Notes under the pieces: generated by a model
Told to the model about the DNA's origin: nothing
The model's input: only the letters and a program-made list of their open reading frames with translations
Database searches by the model: none
Position numbers and translations under genes: made by a program
From: Ryuthela nishihirai
Lineage: Eukaryota; Arthropoda; Arachnida; Araneae; Heptathelidae
Direction: 5' to 3'
Length of the DNA stretch: 64,000 nt
NCBI GenBank assembly: GCA_038380435.1
Contig: JAWZYU010000034.1
Coordinates: forward strand, 25,647,404-25,711,403
Shown: piece by piece, positions 53,581-64,000 of the stretch
How positions within the stretch are numbered: the first letter of the stretch is position 1
Layout of the letters: the number at the start of each line of letters is the position of its first letter

Positions 53581-53908
53581 GTCATAAACTATTTCCGATT
53601 TTGCCCCCACTATTCCCCCTGATAAAATGTGAGGGGGAGGATTTTCCGGTGTTCGATTTTAACAAGTCGTATCTCAAATTAAAGCTTGTGACGTCTCCAA
53701 TGCCATGGGCTACCTTAAAATTAATCCTAGCGCGGGGAATGTGGAAATCCAAAATCCAAAAGGGTGGTAAATGTACTCGATGCTTATGAGTCTTATATCA
53801 AAGTTTATGAAGTTAGGTGTTTTAGTGACAAAAAAATATAAATTAAAAATTTTCAAAAATACCCATATTCCAATAGGGTCCTAAAAAGTAGAAAAATTAA
53901 TCCTAAAA

Positions 53909-54053
53909 CATATGGATGGTGCAAAGTCATTGAGTTCGTATTCGCTTCGAATGAAGATATGGCGCCGATTTATTTATTTGACAAGATTGCCGGCGACCTA
54001 TCTTCCATTGAAGCGAATACGAACTCAGTGACTGATTGCACCACCGATATGAT
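53909..54053. repeat. ~60-bp-arm imperfect inverted repeat, copy 2
   Basis: Same hairpin as 12386-12529. Only a few bases differ between copies. Confidence 0.75.
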
Positions 54054-54469
54054 TTAGGTTTATTTTCAAATTTTCAGGGACCAATAGGAACATAAGCAAT
54101 TTTAAAAATTTTTTATTGATATTTTTTAATCGTTCAACGTTAAACCAATTAGAAAATTTCATCATTTTAATTTTTCACCATAAATGATAGTCCTAATTTT
54201 TACCTTACTTTTCGCCAAGGGACATGAGAGAATCCGGATCCTTCGGCCAAACGAAGCTTTCAGGAAATGTGGGACCTAAGCAAATTCCTACGAAGAAGAA
54301 GATGATGACAACAGTAGCAGAAAGTAGAAACAGTAAGCACCGGGGATGTATCTGAAAAAGAAAGTGTGAAAATACCCAAAATAACCAATTAAATTTTATT
54401 GCTGTATCAAGAAATTTAGTTCATTACAAATATCAATTGCCAGTGCCACAAACAATGTTGGTTTATTTT

Positions 54470-57400
54470 TACCTCTGAGCGCCAATTGTTTTCACGAAAT
54501 AAGCTAAATGACCAAGTAATATGGACCTCAAGTCTCGGAGAAAGTTGATGGAAGGAGACCCACTAGACAGGTGTTAGGAGAGAGAATATAGCCTCCTATC
54601 ACGGCTATACATTGTTTTTTAATAGCACAGTGTATGGGTCTCCACATAAGGTGTTTTCGCTCTCCTTCACACGGCGTTATGGCTTAACTAACTGCCCATC
54701 CGACATATGACTGCCTTTCAAAGTTTATCGATATCCACTACTGCCCGAGAGCAGAGTGGAGAGTTTTGTGGAGAAAAAATCGTAATGCTAACCCAAAGAG
54801 GCTTGGGTTGTTTTAACAATGAGTGACACATTTTCCACACAATGGGCTAAGTAGCCAGATCACAAATATCCTAAGGGATCAAGAAAGGTGTTTTGGGAAA
54901 AAGAAGGTTGGGGAAGGAGACCCAGTGGAGAGCTGCGTTCTATTGTGTTATTCAATGCGCACAGGCTATGGCTCTCGCACACACACAGCGTTTTTTTGGC
55001 TCTTGGTCACATGGCGTTATGGCTTAACTAATTGTCCATACAACATACGAGAGCCTTTCAAAACCCAACAATATGCACTACTGACCGAGAGCAGGGTGGG
55101 GAGTTTTGTGGAGAAAAACTCTTAACGCTAATCCAGAGAGGCTTGGGATGTTTAAACAATGAGTGGCAGTTTTTTGCACACAATCGGCTACATACACAGG
55201 TCAGAAGTGTCCTAAGTGTTCAGAGAAGGTTGGGAGAGGGGACCCAGTAGAGAGATGTGTTCCATTGTGTTCTTTAATGTGCACAGGCTATAGCTCTCGC
55301 ACACACCGCGTTTTGGCTCTCCATTACATGGAGTTATGGGTTAACTAACTGCCCATCCGACATATGACAGACTTTCAAATCCCATCGATATCCACAACTG
55401 ACCGAGAGCAGGGTGGGGAGTTTTGTCGAGGAAAAATCTTAACGCTAACCCAGAGATGCTTGGGTTGTTTTACCCATTACTGGCAGGTTTTTTGCACACA
55501 ATGGGCCAAATAGCCAGTTCACAAATATCCTAAGGGCTCAGAGAAGGATGGGGGAGGGACCCAGTGGAGAGCTGGGTTCCATTGTGTTCTTTAATGTGCA
55601 CAGGCTATGGCTCTCGCACACACGGCGTTGTGGCTCTCCATCATATGGAGTTATGGCTTAACTAACTGCCCATCCGATATATGACGACCTTTTAAAAGCC
55701 ATCGATATCCACAACTGACCGAGAGTAGGTGAGGAATTTTGTGGAGAAAAAAATCTTTACGCTAAATAACCCAGAGACGCTTGGGTTGTTTTACACATGA
55801 GTGGCAGTTTTTCGCACACAAACTAGGTAAATGGTCAGGTCACAAGAATCCTGAGACCTCAGACAAGGTTGGGGGAATGGACCAAGTGGACAGCTGTGTT
55901 CCATTTTGTTTTTTAAAGTGCAAAAGATATGGCTGTCCTTCACACGCCGTTATGGCTTAAGTAACTGCCCATCCGATATATGAACAGCCTTTGAAAGCCC
56001 ATCGATATCCGCTGCTGTCCGAGAGCAGAGTGGGGAGTTTCGTGGGAAAAAATCTTAAGGCTAACTAACACAGAGAGGCTTTTGTTGTTTTATCCATGAG
56101 TGGTAGTTTTTTGCACACAATGTGCTAAATGGGCATGTCACAAGTATCCTAAGAGCTAAGAGAAGGATGGAGTAGGGGACCCAGTGGACAGCTGTGTTCC
56201 ATTGTGTATGAGTGGCACTTCTTCCCACACAATGGGCTAAATAGACAGGTCACAAGTATCCTTAGGGATCAGAGAAGGTTGTGGGTTCATACCCAGTGGA
56301 CAGCTGTGTTCCATTGTGTATGAGTGGCACTTCTTCCCACACAATGGGCTAAATAGACAGGTCACAAGTATCCTTAGGGATCAGAGAAGGTTGTGGGTTC
56401 ATACCCAGTGGAGAGCTGCGTTCCATTGTGTTCTTTAATGTGCACAGGCTATGGTTCTCGCACACACGGCGTTTTGGCTCTCCGTCACAGGGTGTAATGG
56501 CTTAACTAATTGTCTATCCAACAAATGAGAGCCTTTCAAATCCCAAAAATATCCACTATTGACCGAGAGCAGGATGGAGAGTTTTGTGGAGAAAAATTCT
56601 TAACGCTAATCCAGAGAGGCTTGGGATGTTTAAACAATGAGTGGCAGTTTTTTGCACACAATCGGCTACATAGACAGGTCGGTAGTGTCCTAAGTGTTCA
56701 GAGAAGGTTGGGAGAGGGGACCCAGTGGAGAGATGCGTTCTATTGTGTTCTTTAATGTGCACAGGCTATAATAGCTCTCCCGCACGCAGCCTTTTGGCTC
56801 TCGGTCACATGGTGTTATGGCTTGACTAACTGCCCAACCGACATATGACAGACTTTCAAAGCCCATCGATATCCACAACTGACCGAGAGCAGGGTGGGGA
56901 GTTTTGTGGAGGAATAATCTTAACGCTAACCCAGAGATGCTTGGGTTGTTTTACCCATTACTGGCAAGTTTTTTGCACACAATGGGCCAAATAGCCAGGT
57001 CACAAGAATCCTAAGAGCTAAGAGAAGGATGGAGTATGGGACCCAGTGGACAGCTGCGCTCCATTTTGTTCTTTAATATGCACAGGGTATGGCTCTCCCA
57101 TACACGGCATTTTGGCTCCCCTTCACATGGCGTTATGGCTTAACTAACGGCCCATCCGACATATGACAGCCTTTTTAAAACCAATCGATATCCACTACTC
57201 ACCGAGAGCAGGGTGGGGAATTTTGTGCAGAAAAAAATCTTAACGCTAACCCAGAACGTCTTGGATTGTTTTAGCCATGAGTAGCACCTTTTTGTATACA
57301 ACAATCTATATGGCTAAGTCATAAGTATCCTAAAAGTTCAGAGAAGGTTGGTGGAGGAGACCAAGTGGACAGCTGTATTTCATTGGGTTCTTTAATGTGC

Positions 57401-57877
57401 ACAGTGTATGGCTCTTTCACACACGGTGTTTTGGCTCTCATTCACATGGCGCTATGGCTTAACTTACTGCCCATCAGAAATATGACGGCCGTTTAAAGCC
57501 CATCGATATCCACATCTGACTGAGAGCAGAATGGGGAATTTTGTGGAGAAAAAATCTTAATGCCAATGCAGAGACGCTTGGGTTGTGTTACCCATGAGAG
57601 GCAGTTTTTTTGCAAACAATGGGCTAAACATCCAGGTCACAAGTACCTTAAGAGCTCAGAGAAGGTTGGGGGAGGTGACTCAGTGGACAGCTGTGTTCTA
57701 TTCTGCTCTTTAATGTGCACAGGTTATGCTCTCCCACACACAGCATTTTGGATCTCCTTCATATGGCGTTATGTCTTAACTCCCATCCGAAATATGATAT
57801 CCTTTTAAAGCCCATCAATAGCCACTACCGACCGAGAGCAGGGTGTGGAATTCTGTGCAGAAAAAATCTTAATGCTA
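54470..57877. repeat. SINE1-body satellite, copy 2 (about 11 units)
   Basis: Units of ~316 bp with GAGAGCAG landmarks at 54749, 55087, 55403, 55722, 56018, 56565, 56884, 57203, 57520 and 57833. The unit with GATGTTTAAACAATGAGTGG occurs at 55146 and 56628 here but once in copy 1 (about 30188), so a ~1.5-kb block was gained or lost. A 108-bp unit is doubled at 56207-56420. No unit keeps a tRNA head. Confidence 0.85.
54885..54890. other. Paralogous empty site of the Polinton
   Basis: GGGATCAAGAAAGGTGTTTTG reads straight through with a single AAGGTG. In copy 1 AAGGTG is present on both sides of the Polinton (13367 and 29929). Confidence 0.93.
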
Positions 57878-58913
57878 AAGGAGAAATAGGTGTATACGCC
57901 TATTTCTCCCAATCTCCAAAGATTCTTAAAAGTCCCGGCAGCAATCCCTATTCGTCTGTTAATCTCATGCCGCACATCACCATTATCTGTTACATAGCTC
58001 CCAAGATAATTAAACTGTGACACCTGCTCAAGACTGCAACCATTCAGATTAACTGAATCACAGCCTATCTGACCAATTTTCATCACTTTAGTTTTCTTTC
58101 TGCTTATAACCAAACCTACTCTACTACCAGTCTCATCAACAGCTCGAATGAAAGAGTTCATCTCATCAGCATCATTTGTCAAAATGGCTAAATCATCAGC
58201 ATAATATAAATCAGAAATTGTAGTATCCCCAGACCATTCATGGCCAAAATCTTTCCGTTGCAGTGAATTTCGCATAACATAATCAATAACCAAACTAAAG
58301 AGAAAAGGAGACAAAATGCACCCTTGTCGAACACCAGAAGTAATGCTAAAATAATTGCTACAAGCCTTACCAACTCTCACACACGACTCAGTGTTATTAT
58401 AGAGAACTTTCATTAGGTTAACTAACTTGTCAGGTACACCATGTAATCCCACAATCAACCACAAATTATAACGATCAACAGAATCGAAAGACTTTTTGAA
58501 ATCAACAAAGCTAGCAACCAAAGGTTTCTGAAATTCTAAACATTTCTCAAGAATCTGCCTAAGTGAAAATATTTGATCCACACATCCCCTACCACTTCTG
58601 AATCCACATTGCTCATCACGCAATTGCCTGTCAACCAGATTCTTAATTTTATCAAGCAGAATCATGGAAAGAACTTTACCTGGAGCAGACAGTAGGCTGA
58701 TACCCCTATAGTTATCACAAGAACTGCGATCACCTTTTTTGAAAATACGGATAATAATAGCTCTGGTAAAATCCTTAGGAACCATGCCTTCATCATAAAA
58801 TATATTCAAAATTTCAGTCATCCAAGTGGTAACCAAAACATTCCCAGCTCTAAGCATTTCCGTAGTAATTTCATCTATCCATGGGGATTTATGAAGTTTA
58901 AGTTTAGAAATAG
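57878..58913 (-). pseudogene. RTE-type LINE RT fragment, cut by gypsy-2
   Basis: Open on the - strand with RT motifs DNYRGISLLSAPGKVL, FVDFKKSFDSVDR, SGVRQGCILSPFLFS and YYADDLAIL, the catalytic motif. The domain resembles RTE-type elements. The ORF extends to 59304, but everything beyond 58913 is antisense LTR of gypsy-2, so its N-terminal 130 residues are spurious. Both ends of the LINE are missing: no endonuclease domain upstream and no C-terminus beyond about 57880, where a near-palindrome (GGAGAAATAGG...CCTATTTCTCC) meets the satellite. Confidence 0.85.
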
Positions 58914-59841
58914 TGTCATGCCCACGTGATTTCATAACGTGGACATGACTGTCCGAAAAACGGACTAGTAACGAACATTCTACAAATCCGTTGATTCCCC
59001 TCCGCACCAGAACTGAGCTTACGTGCTCCCGTGCAGTAAACAGGAAGACAACGGGTGGATGCTTGCCCGCACCTCGATCAGCTCCGCCAATCAGCGTCCT
59101 CCACGCCAGGTCAACAAGGTGACCTCCGCGAGGAATTCGCGGAAAAGGACGGGAAAACATTTTTTCGTGGAACTGACGCTGGCTCTCTGGGTCCGAGCCG
59201 TGCAGTGGCCAGAGAGGAGAGTGTGCTTTTTCTTCTGTCGTTCGAGGTGTGCGGAGGTCCGCAACCAGTCTCCCCAGCGAGCTGAGCTTCCGAGTCAGGG
59301 ACAATGGGAAGTGCAGCCGATTGTTTCAACTCACCTACAGCCAGCAATGCTTACTTCTAGCGACATCTTCTGCCAAGGTAAGGAGGGACCTAAATCAAAT
59401 CTGAGGACATGTTTTCCACTTAAAAGTGTTTCCGGGACTTAGTATCTTCACGTCCCCACATAGGGACCTTGCTAACAGTTATAAACCGCTCAGAGTACGA
59501 GCAGATAGCTCGCTCAGCACGCCTCAATTGTTTAATGAAATGAAATGTTTACTTACCAATAGTAGTTATTAATGTCAGGACAAAGAAATATTAGGTTGTT
59601 AAATGATAGAATAAGCTTGAAGTGTGTAAATAAATATTATGTTGTTAAATGATACAATAAGCTCAGTGCTATTCATTTTAATTGTAAGTTCAGTGCTGTT
59701 TATTTTAATTGCCTATCCATGAGATTGTTGATTCAGGCTTTTGCCTTGGTTAGAGAAAAGAATATACGATCACGCCGGAAAAGTTGTACCACCCAGAATT
59801 ATCAGAGCGGGGTCACGACAAATTGGAACGTGACCACGACA
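58914..59841 (+). repeat. gypsy-2 5' LTR (approximate end)
   Basis: Starts TGTCATGCCCACGTG where the LINE similarity stops. The end is CA at 59820 or 59841, because CACGACAAATTGG is repeated there. It cannot be fixed without the 3' LTR. Confidence 0.7.
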
Positions 59842-59844
59842 AAT

Positions 59845-59861
59845 TGGTTCCCGTGACCAGG
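59845..59861 (+). promoter_or_regulatory. gypsy-2 primer binding site
   Basis: TGGTTCCCGTGACCAGG, aligned with the gypsy-1 PBS by its position after AAAT and by sequence. A partial duplicate (TTGGAACGTGACC) lies 21 nt upstream. Confidence 0.55.
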
Positions 59862-60504
59862 GTATTCGAACCTAAGGGTTATTGCGGCCAGAAATCGATA
59901 AAGTTGATGTTCCGTGAAAAGCATATATAGATATTACATAATTACTGTGTTGAAGCGAGGCAACGGCAAAAGAATGTTAGGAAACCATTAGAAGTTAAGA
60001 TTATTGTGATTATATAAATGTTAAGGCGTATGTTATCCTGTGAATATTTTTAGCGAGGACTGTGATACATGTATTTTAAGTGAGGAGTTTCAGGAACGTC
60101 TGTCAAAATAAAATGTTATTATAAACTATAATGGAAAATTAGGAAATGTATATTTGTGCACTGCATATTTCAGTAACTTCAAAAATAGATAGGCCCAGGA
60201 GTAGTTTGTACGAGGAAAAGTAGCGAATCGACTAGGGAACCACTACATTCAGCAATCTTTTAGTCAGGAGTGATTATTTTCTTTCATGTCTAGTGTATTT
60301 CTGTGACATACCTCCCTGCACTTTTGGAGGATTACCTAAATACGTACACCAGAACAACACTCAGCACTCCGGGGAAAGGCGGGACAAATGAATAGAGACA
60401 TTAACCAATATAATCTGGATCCCACGTGTAGGCTAAATTTTAAACGCTTCGTACTTCGTAACTGAAATTTTGTGTATTACATTACCTAACTTCCATTGCC
60501 CAAA
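59862..60504 (+). other. gypsy-2 5' leader, non-coding
   Basis: Sequence between PBS and gag ATG, comparable in place to 39521-39994 of gypsy-1. No ORF. Confidence 0.5.
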
Positions 60505-61644
60505 ATGGCAACTCAACCAGTAGAACCCCCACCCATTACCTCGGGAAACGAAAGTAGGAACAGTAATGTCCCTGTGCTAGCGGGATTTGTCAATCTGGTT
60601 AGGTCCTACAAAGGTGAGAAGTCCCCCTCAGCGGCGTCGTTCTTTACCCATTTGGAAGGAATTGGTCGGTCAGCGAGATGGAGCAAACCAGATATGATGA
60701 TGATCGCGAAATCGAAATTTGAGGGTTTAGCTGCGGACTTTCTAAACGAATCGCCCGAGCTCGATTTAGAAACAGATTATGATAAATTCAAGAAAATAGT
60801 CACAGAGAGATTCGACATTGAAGACCCTTTGGCTGTAAAAATCCAGAAATTCTCTGCCTGTAGACAAAAGGTGGGCGAAAGCGTAAGAGAATATTCTGAC
60901 AGAGTGAGGACCTTAACGTATAATTTATTTAAGGATAATAATGACCCCGCAAACGGCTACCCCGGGTTCCATGACCAATTCAAGCTGTCACAGTTTGTCG
61001 CAGGCTTGTTGCCGAAGCTGAAACGATTCGTACTTTCGCATAACCCTGGGAGTTTTGAAGAAGCCGTTACCCGAGCGACATTAGAAGAAAGCAATGAAAA
61101 ACTCGTGTCAGATAGATCAGCTAACATTTGTTCCGTAGAAACCGAATTAAAATCTAACATCAAACCAGACGAATCAGGACATATGCAGGAGATTTATAAA
61201 TTACTGAGAAACCGATCCGACGATAATGAAACAATACTCCATAGCATAAGTACGGGACTGAAGGAATTATCAGATAGAGTGAGGGTGGTGGAAAAGTCAA
61301 TTAAGGACGAAAGTGAAAGGGGAAGGCCCAGAGATCCGCCCCCCATGCAACAGAATGTCCGTGGAAACCCCATAACGTGTTATGCCTGCGGAAGTATAGG
61401 ACACTTTGCCAGGGAATGCAGAAACACTCCAGTCCCTTACGGGAGATCTAGCATCCCAATGGACAACGCGAATGGCAGGAGTCCGAGATACCCCTCTCGA
61501 CAGTGGGAATACAGGTGGAACCAAAATCCCAGCGGCCCAAGAGTTCAAGGCTTCGATAACCCCTATAGACAAAATCAGGCTTTCCAGAATCAAAATTATA
61601 GCAGGAGAAACCAGGATAATCCCCAGACCCGTCATTTAAACTAA
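60505..61644 (+). CDS. gag: gypsy-2 Gag
   Basis: 379 residues from the ATG at 60505, which aligns with the gypsy-1 start (MATQPVEPPP versus MATQSTEAP). The TTG nine bases earlier was rejected. Shares SQFVAGLLPKLKRFVLSHNP and a zinc knuckle (CYACGSIGHFAREC) with gypsy-1. The stop TAA at 61642 follows T-TTA-AAC directly. Intact. Confidence 0.93.
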   Translation: MATQPVEPPPITSGNESRNSNVPVLAGFVNLVRSYKGEKSPSAASFFTHLEGIGRSARWSKPDMMMIAKSKFEGLAADFLNESPELDLETDYDKFKKIVTERFDIEDPLAVKIQKFSACRQKVGESVREYSDRVRTLTYNLFKDNNDPANGYPGFHDQFKLSQFVAGLLPKLKRFVLSHNPGSFEEAVTRATLEESNEKLVSDRSANICSVETELKSNIKPDESGHMQEIYKLLRNRSDDNETILHSISTGLKELSDRVRVVEKSIKDESERGRPRDPPPMQQNVRGNPITCYACGSIGHFARECRNTPVPYGRSSIPMDNANGRSPRYPSRQWEYRWNQNPSGPRVQGFDNPYRQNQAFQNQNYSRRNQDNPQTRHLN

Positions 61645-61674
61645 CAAGGGAGGTGAAATCTGGGCGTATTTCCC
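61635..61674 (+). promoter_or_regulatory. Predicted -1 ribosomal frameshift signal, gypsy-2
   Basis: TTTAAAC (61635-61641) abuts the gag TAA. Downstream GTGAAAT (61653-61659) pairs at six of seven positions with ATTTCCC (61668-61674) around an 8-nt loop. Relative to gypsy-1, most of the paired positions have changed on both sides. Confidence 0.8.
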
Positions 61675-64000
61675 ACTATCCCAAGCGCACTTCAGACGCC
61701 CATATGGCTTCGTACGCTACCATAGGTGATGATGACACTCAAGCACCATTAATTAAGGGGAAGATCGAAAATGAGGAATTCACTGCCCTCATAGACACAG
61801 GGGCGACCGTCTCAATAATCGGACTGAGGTGCTTCAGGAAAATAAGAGCAAAATTACGCAGCAAGGCATTACCCGTTAGGATAGGAATAAAAGGAATCTG
61901 TGGTGCAGACTTGCCCCTGCTAGGAAAGTATGAAGCAGAGATCCAGGTGGCTGGTGTCCAGTTTAAGTATCCCATTTATGTGGTAGATATGGAAGTTAGT
62001 AATAAATACGATGCCATTTTCGGATATGACCTTTTGAGGTCCCAGAGGTTCACAATCGACCTAAGGGCTGGAACGGTGAGGAATAATGAGAGAAATAGAA
62101 ATGAAGGAGGCGCGAAATTACAGACAGCCCCCGATACAGCTAATGAAATGGGCAAAAATCGTAGGTTTAACCATACTACAAGTCTCCCAGCTGAGGTAAT
62201 AGGAAGAGCATATACTAAAACATTGATTCCCCCCAGGACGGAAAAAATCATTTTAGTGAGTTGTACCGACAGAAGCTTGCAATCCAAAACCGTGTTTACA
62301 CAGCAGAACAGCAAATTGAAACAAGGCGCCATCCGGGTAGCCAGATCCTTAAACGTCGTCAGTAAGGAAGGACTGATAAATGTCAGAGTCGCTAATGTTT
62401 CCCATTACCCTGTGTGGATAAACAAAAATATGAAATTAGCCAGCGTCGAAGCCATGTGTAGGGAACAGATCAATAGCATTGACAGCTCGTACAAAAACAG
62501 CAGCCCTGTTCATCAGAAGCGCAAACAACCATTATCGTTGCAAGATTTCGAATTAGATCACGTCCCCCGAAAATTTAAGAAAAGATTAGAATCCCTATTA
62601 TTGAAAAACCAAGATATTTTTGCCAGAGACTTAAGTGAGCTTACGACCACAACAGCAGTCTATCATGAAATACACTTGCGGGACAACAAACCAGTGAGGC
62701 AACGACCTTACAAGGTGCCTTATTCCCTACAAAAAGAGCTAGACAATCAAATCGACGAATTATTGAGAAACGGGATTATCAGGGAGAGCGCTTCACCTTT
62801 TGCCTCCCCGATCGTACTGGTGAAAAAACGGGACTCCTCTTACCGCTTTTGTGTCGATTATAGAGCTCTGAATGCTAAAACTGTTAGCGACTCGTACCCC
62901 CTTCCATTAATAAGCGAAATCATTGATTCTCTGTCCGACGCCAAATTCTTCAGCTCACTAGACATGATGTCAGGTTACTGGCAGATACCTGTACACCCGA
63001 GGGACATCGAAAAGACCGCTTTTATCAGCAGAAACGGATTGTATGAATTCCAAAATATGCCATTCGGCTTAAAATGTTCACCATCCACTTTCCAGAGGTT
63101 ATTAGATAACGTACTGATGGGTCTTAGACATGAACAGGTATTGGTCTACCTCGATGACATCATAGTAGCCTCAAAAACCTTCGAGCAACACATAGATCGA
63201 TTGCAGATGGTATTCGACAGATTGCGGAAATTCGACCTAAAATTGAAGCCAAAAAAATGCCAGTTCTTTAAGGCATCCTTATCCTACTTAGGCCACCTGA
63301 TAACCTCAGAAGGAGTGCAGCCCGACCCACGGAACTTGGAAGCTGTAGAGAATTTTCCAAGGCCCAACTCAGCAAAGAAAGTTAGGGCATTCCTTGGACT
63401 GACAGGGTATTACCGACGGTTCATTGATAGATACGCAGACATCACCCTGCCGCTAGTCGAACTGATCAAGAAGGACGCCAAATTTAAATGGACCCCCCAG
63501 GCAGAGGAAGCCTTCCAGGAGTTAAAACTAAAATTGATTAGCGAACCCGTGCTAATCTACCCTGACTTCAATAAGCAATTCTTTCTATCTACAGACGCCA
63601 GTGGCTCCGCCCTAGGCGGAATCCTCGAACAACCCAATGCTGAAGGAATTAGACAACCAATTGCGTACGTGAGCAGGAAACTGAAACCCCCCGAAACCAG
63701 ATACTCCACAATAGAGAAGGAAGCGTTAGCGATCAAGTTTGCTATCCATTACTTCAAGCCATACCTGTACGGAAGAAAATTCACGGTGATATCGGATCAC
63801 GCACCCCTATCATACCTAATGAAAATGAAGGATCCTTCCAGCAGATTGGCAAAATGGAACCTGACCCTCCAAGATTATGACTTCGACGTGCAATATAGAC
63901 CGGGCAAACATAATATTCCAGCTGACGTGCTGTCAAGAAACATCAATGCTATCGACACAAATGCCATCCCAACGGACATATTCGTAGATAAGGGCCAATG
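61635..64000 (+). CDS. pol: gypsy-2 Pro-Pol, open to window end
   Basis: A single frame, -1 relative to gag, with no stop from the slip site to base 64000. The first internal ATG is 61704, but conserved residues precede it, so entry by frameshift is more likely. Protease ALIDTGATVSIIG at about 61789. RT with FCVDYRALN, FSSLDMMSGYWQI and YLDDII (about 63149). RNase H STDASGSALGG at about 63587, then YRPGKHNIPADVLS. The integrase would follow outside. The intact pro-pol join is the reference for the break in gypsy-1. Confidence 0.95.

Larger units (their letters stand above)
53581..54890. repeat. Duplicated segment, copy 2 (lacks Polinton)
   Basis: Matches 11985-13372 and passes directly into sequence that in copy 1 lies beyond the Polinton. 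It lacks the SINE2 fragment of copy 1. Confidence 0.85.
58914..64000 (+). mobile_element. Ty3/gypsy retrotransposon gypsy-2, 5' part
   Basis: 5' LTR, PBS, gag and protease-RT-RNase H are present; integrase and the 3' LTR lie beyond the window. Same gene order and clear protein similarity to gypsy-1 but much diverged, so a different family of the same lineage. Inserted in an RTE remnant. Confidence 0.92.

Noticed and set aside
59023..59442. 139-codon + strand frame and the N-terminal part of the LINE ORF (58914-59304, -)
   Set aside because: Both lie in the gypsy-2 LTR. The LINE reading frame continues into antisense LTR by chance.

Overview
The window is eukaryotic, repeat-dominated, intergenic DNA. 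It is AT-rich and has no bacterial operon structure or host protein gene that I can recognise. Spliced introns, TATA/Inr promoters, tRNA-derived SINEs, Ty3/gypsy and RTE-type elements, hAT MITEs and a Polinton/Maverick point to an animal. The TCATTY initiator matches the arthropod Inr consensus, so an arthropod is likely; a crustacean is a weak guess. Nearly everything in the window is a mobile element or the remains of one.

Layout. 1-13.4 kb: nested non-autonomous DNA transposons (an unclassified TIR element at 182-1512 with a hAT MITE inside), two tRNA-derived SINE families (here SINE1 and SINE2), decayed LINE pieces (I/jockey-like with RNase H, RTE, CR1-like 3' end), degenerate ~130-bp tandem repeats, and the left part of a duplicated segment. 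13,373-29,928: a 16,556-bp Polinton/Maverick with ~0.55-0.6-kb TIRs and a 6-bp target duplication (AAGGTG). Its paralogous empty site survives at 54,885-54,890. 29.9-34 kb: a satellite made of SINE1 body (~316-bp units) and an RTE pseudogene cut by a hAT MITE. 34,220-37,005: a non-autonomous hAT-like element with an 8-bp TSD, inserted in a SINE1. 38,002-50,388: a complete Ty3/gypsy element (gypsy-1) with LTRs of 1,496 bp, also inserted in a SINE1. 51-53.6 kb: nothing recognised. 53.6-57.9 kb: the second copy of the duplicated segment and a longer SINE1-body array. 57.9-58.9 kb: an RTE reverse transcriptase remnant, cut by the 5' LTR of a second Ty3/gypsy element (gypsy-2) that runs off the window end.

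The Polinton is the main system. Protein-primed DNA polymerase B is on the + strand, with three phase-2 introns upstream of the main exon and a frameshift inside it. On the - strand, a run of overlapping genes encodes a PC4-like membrane protein, integrase, minor capsid protein, a pX/pVI-like basic protein, major capsid protein, adenain-type protease, packaging ATPase and a conserved basic protein. Three further genes lie upstream: a PC4-like ssDNA-binding protein, a DEDD-like protein and a proline-rich protein. Together these form a virion-plus-replication set resembling adintoviruses. The polymerase frameshift and an in-frame stop in the integrase suggest this copy is dead.

Most notable: (i) the polymerase N-terminus appears to have grown by duplication of exon-intron units; (ii) three Polinton promoters share a TATA box about 32-33 nt upstream of a (T/C)CATTY-type initiator; (iii) both gypsy elements carry a TTTAAAC slippery heptamer directly before the gag stop, followed by a covarying stem-loop, which predicts -1 frameshifting into protease; (iv) gypsy-1 has a 17-bp target duplication, far longer than its class makes; (v) a SINE body has become a satellite.
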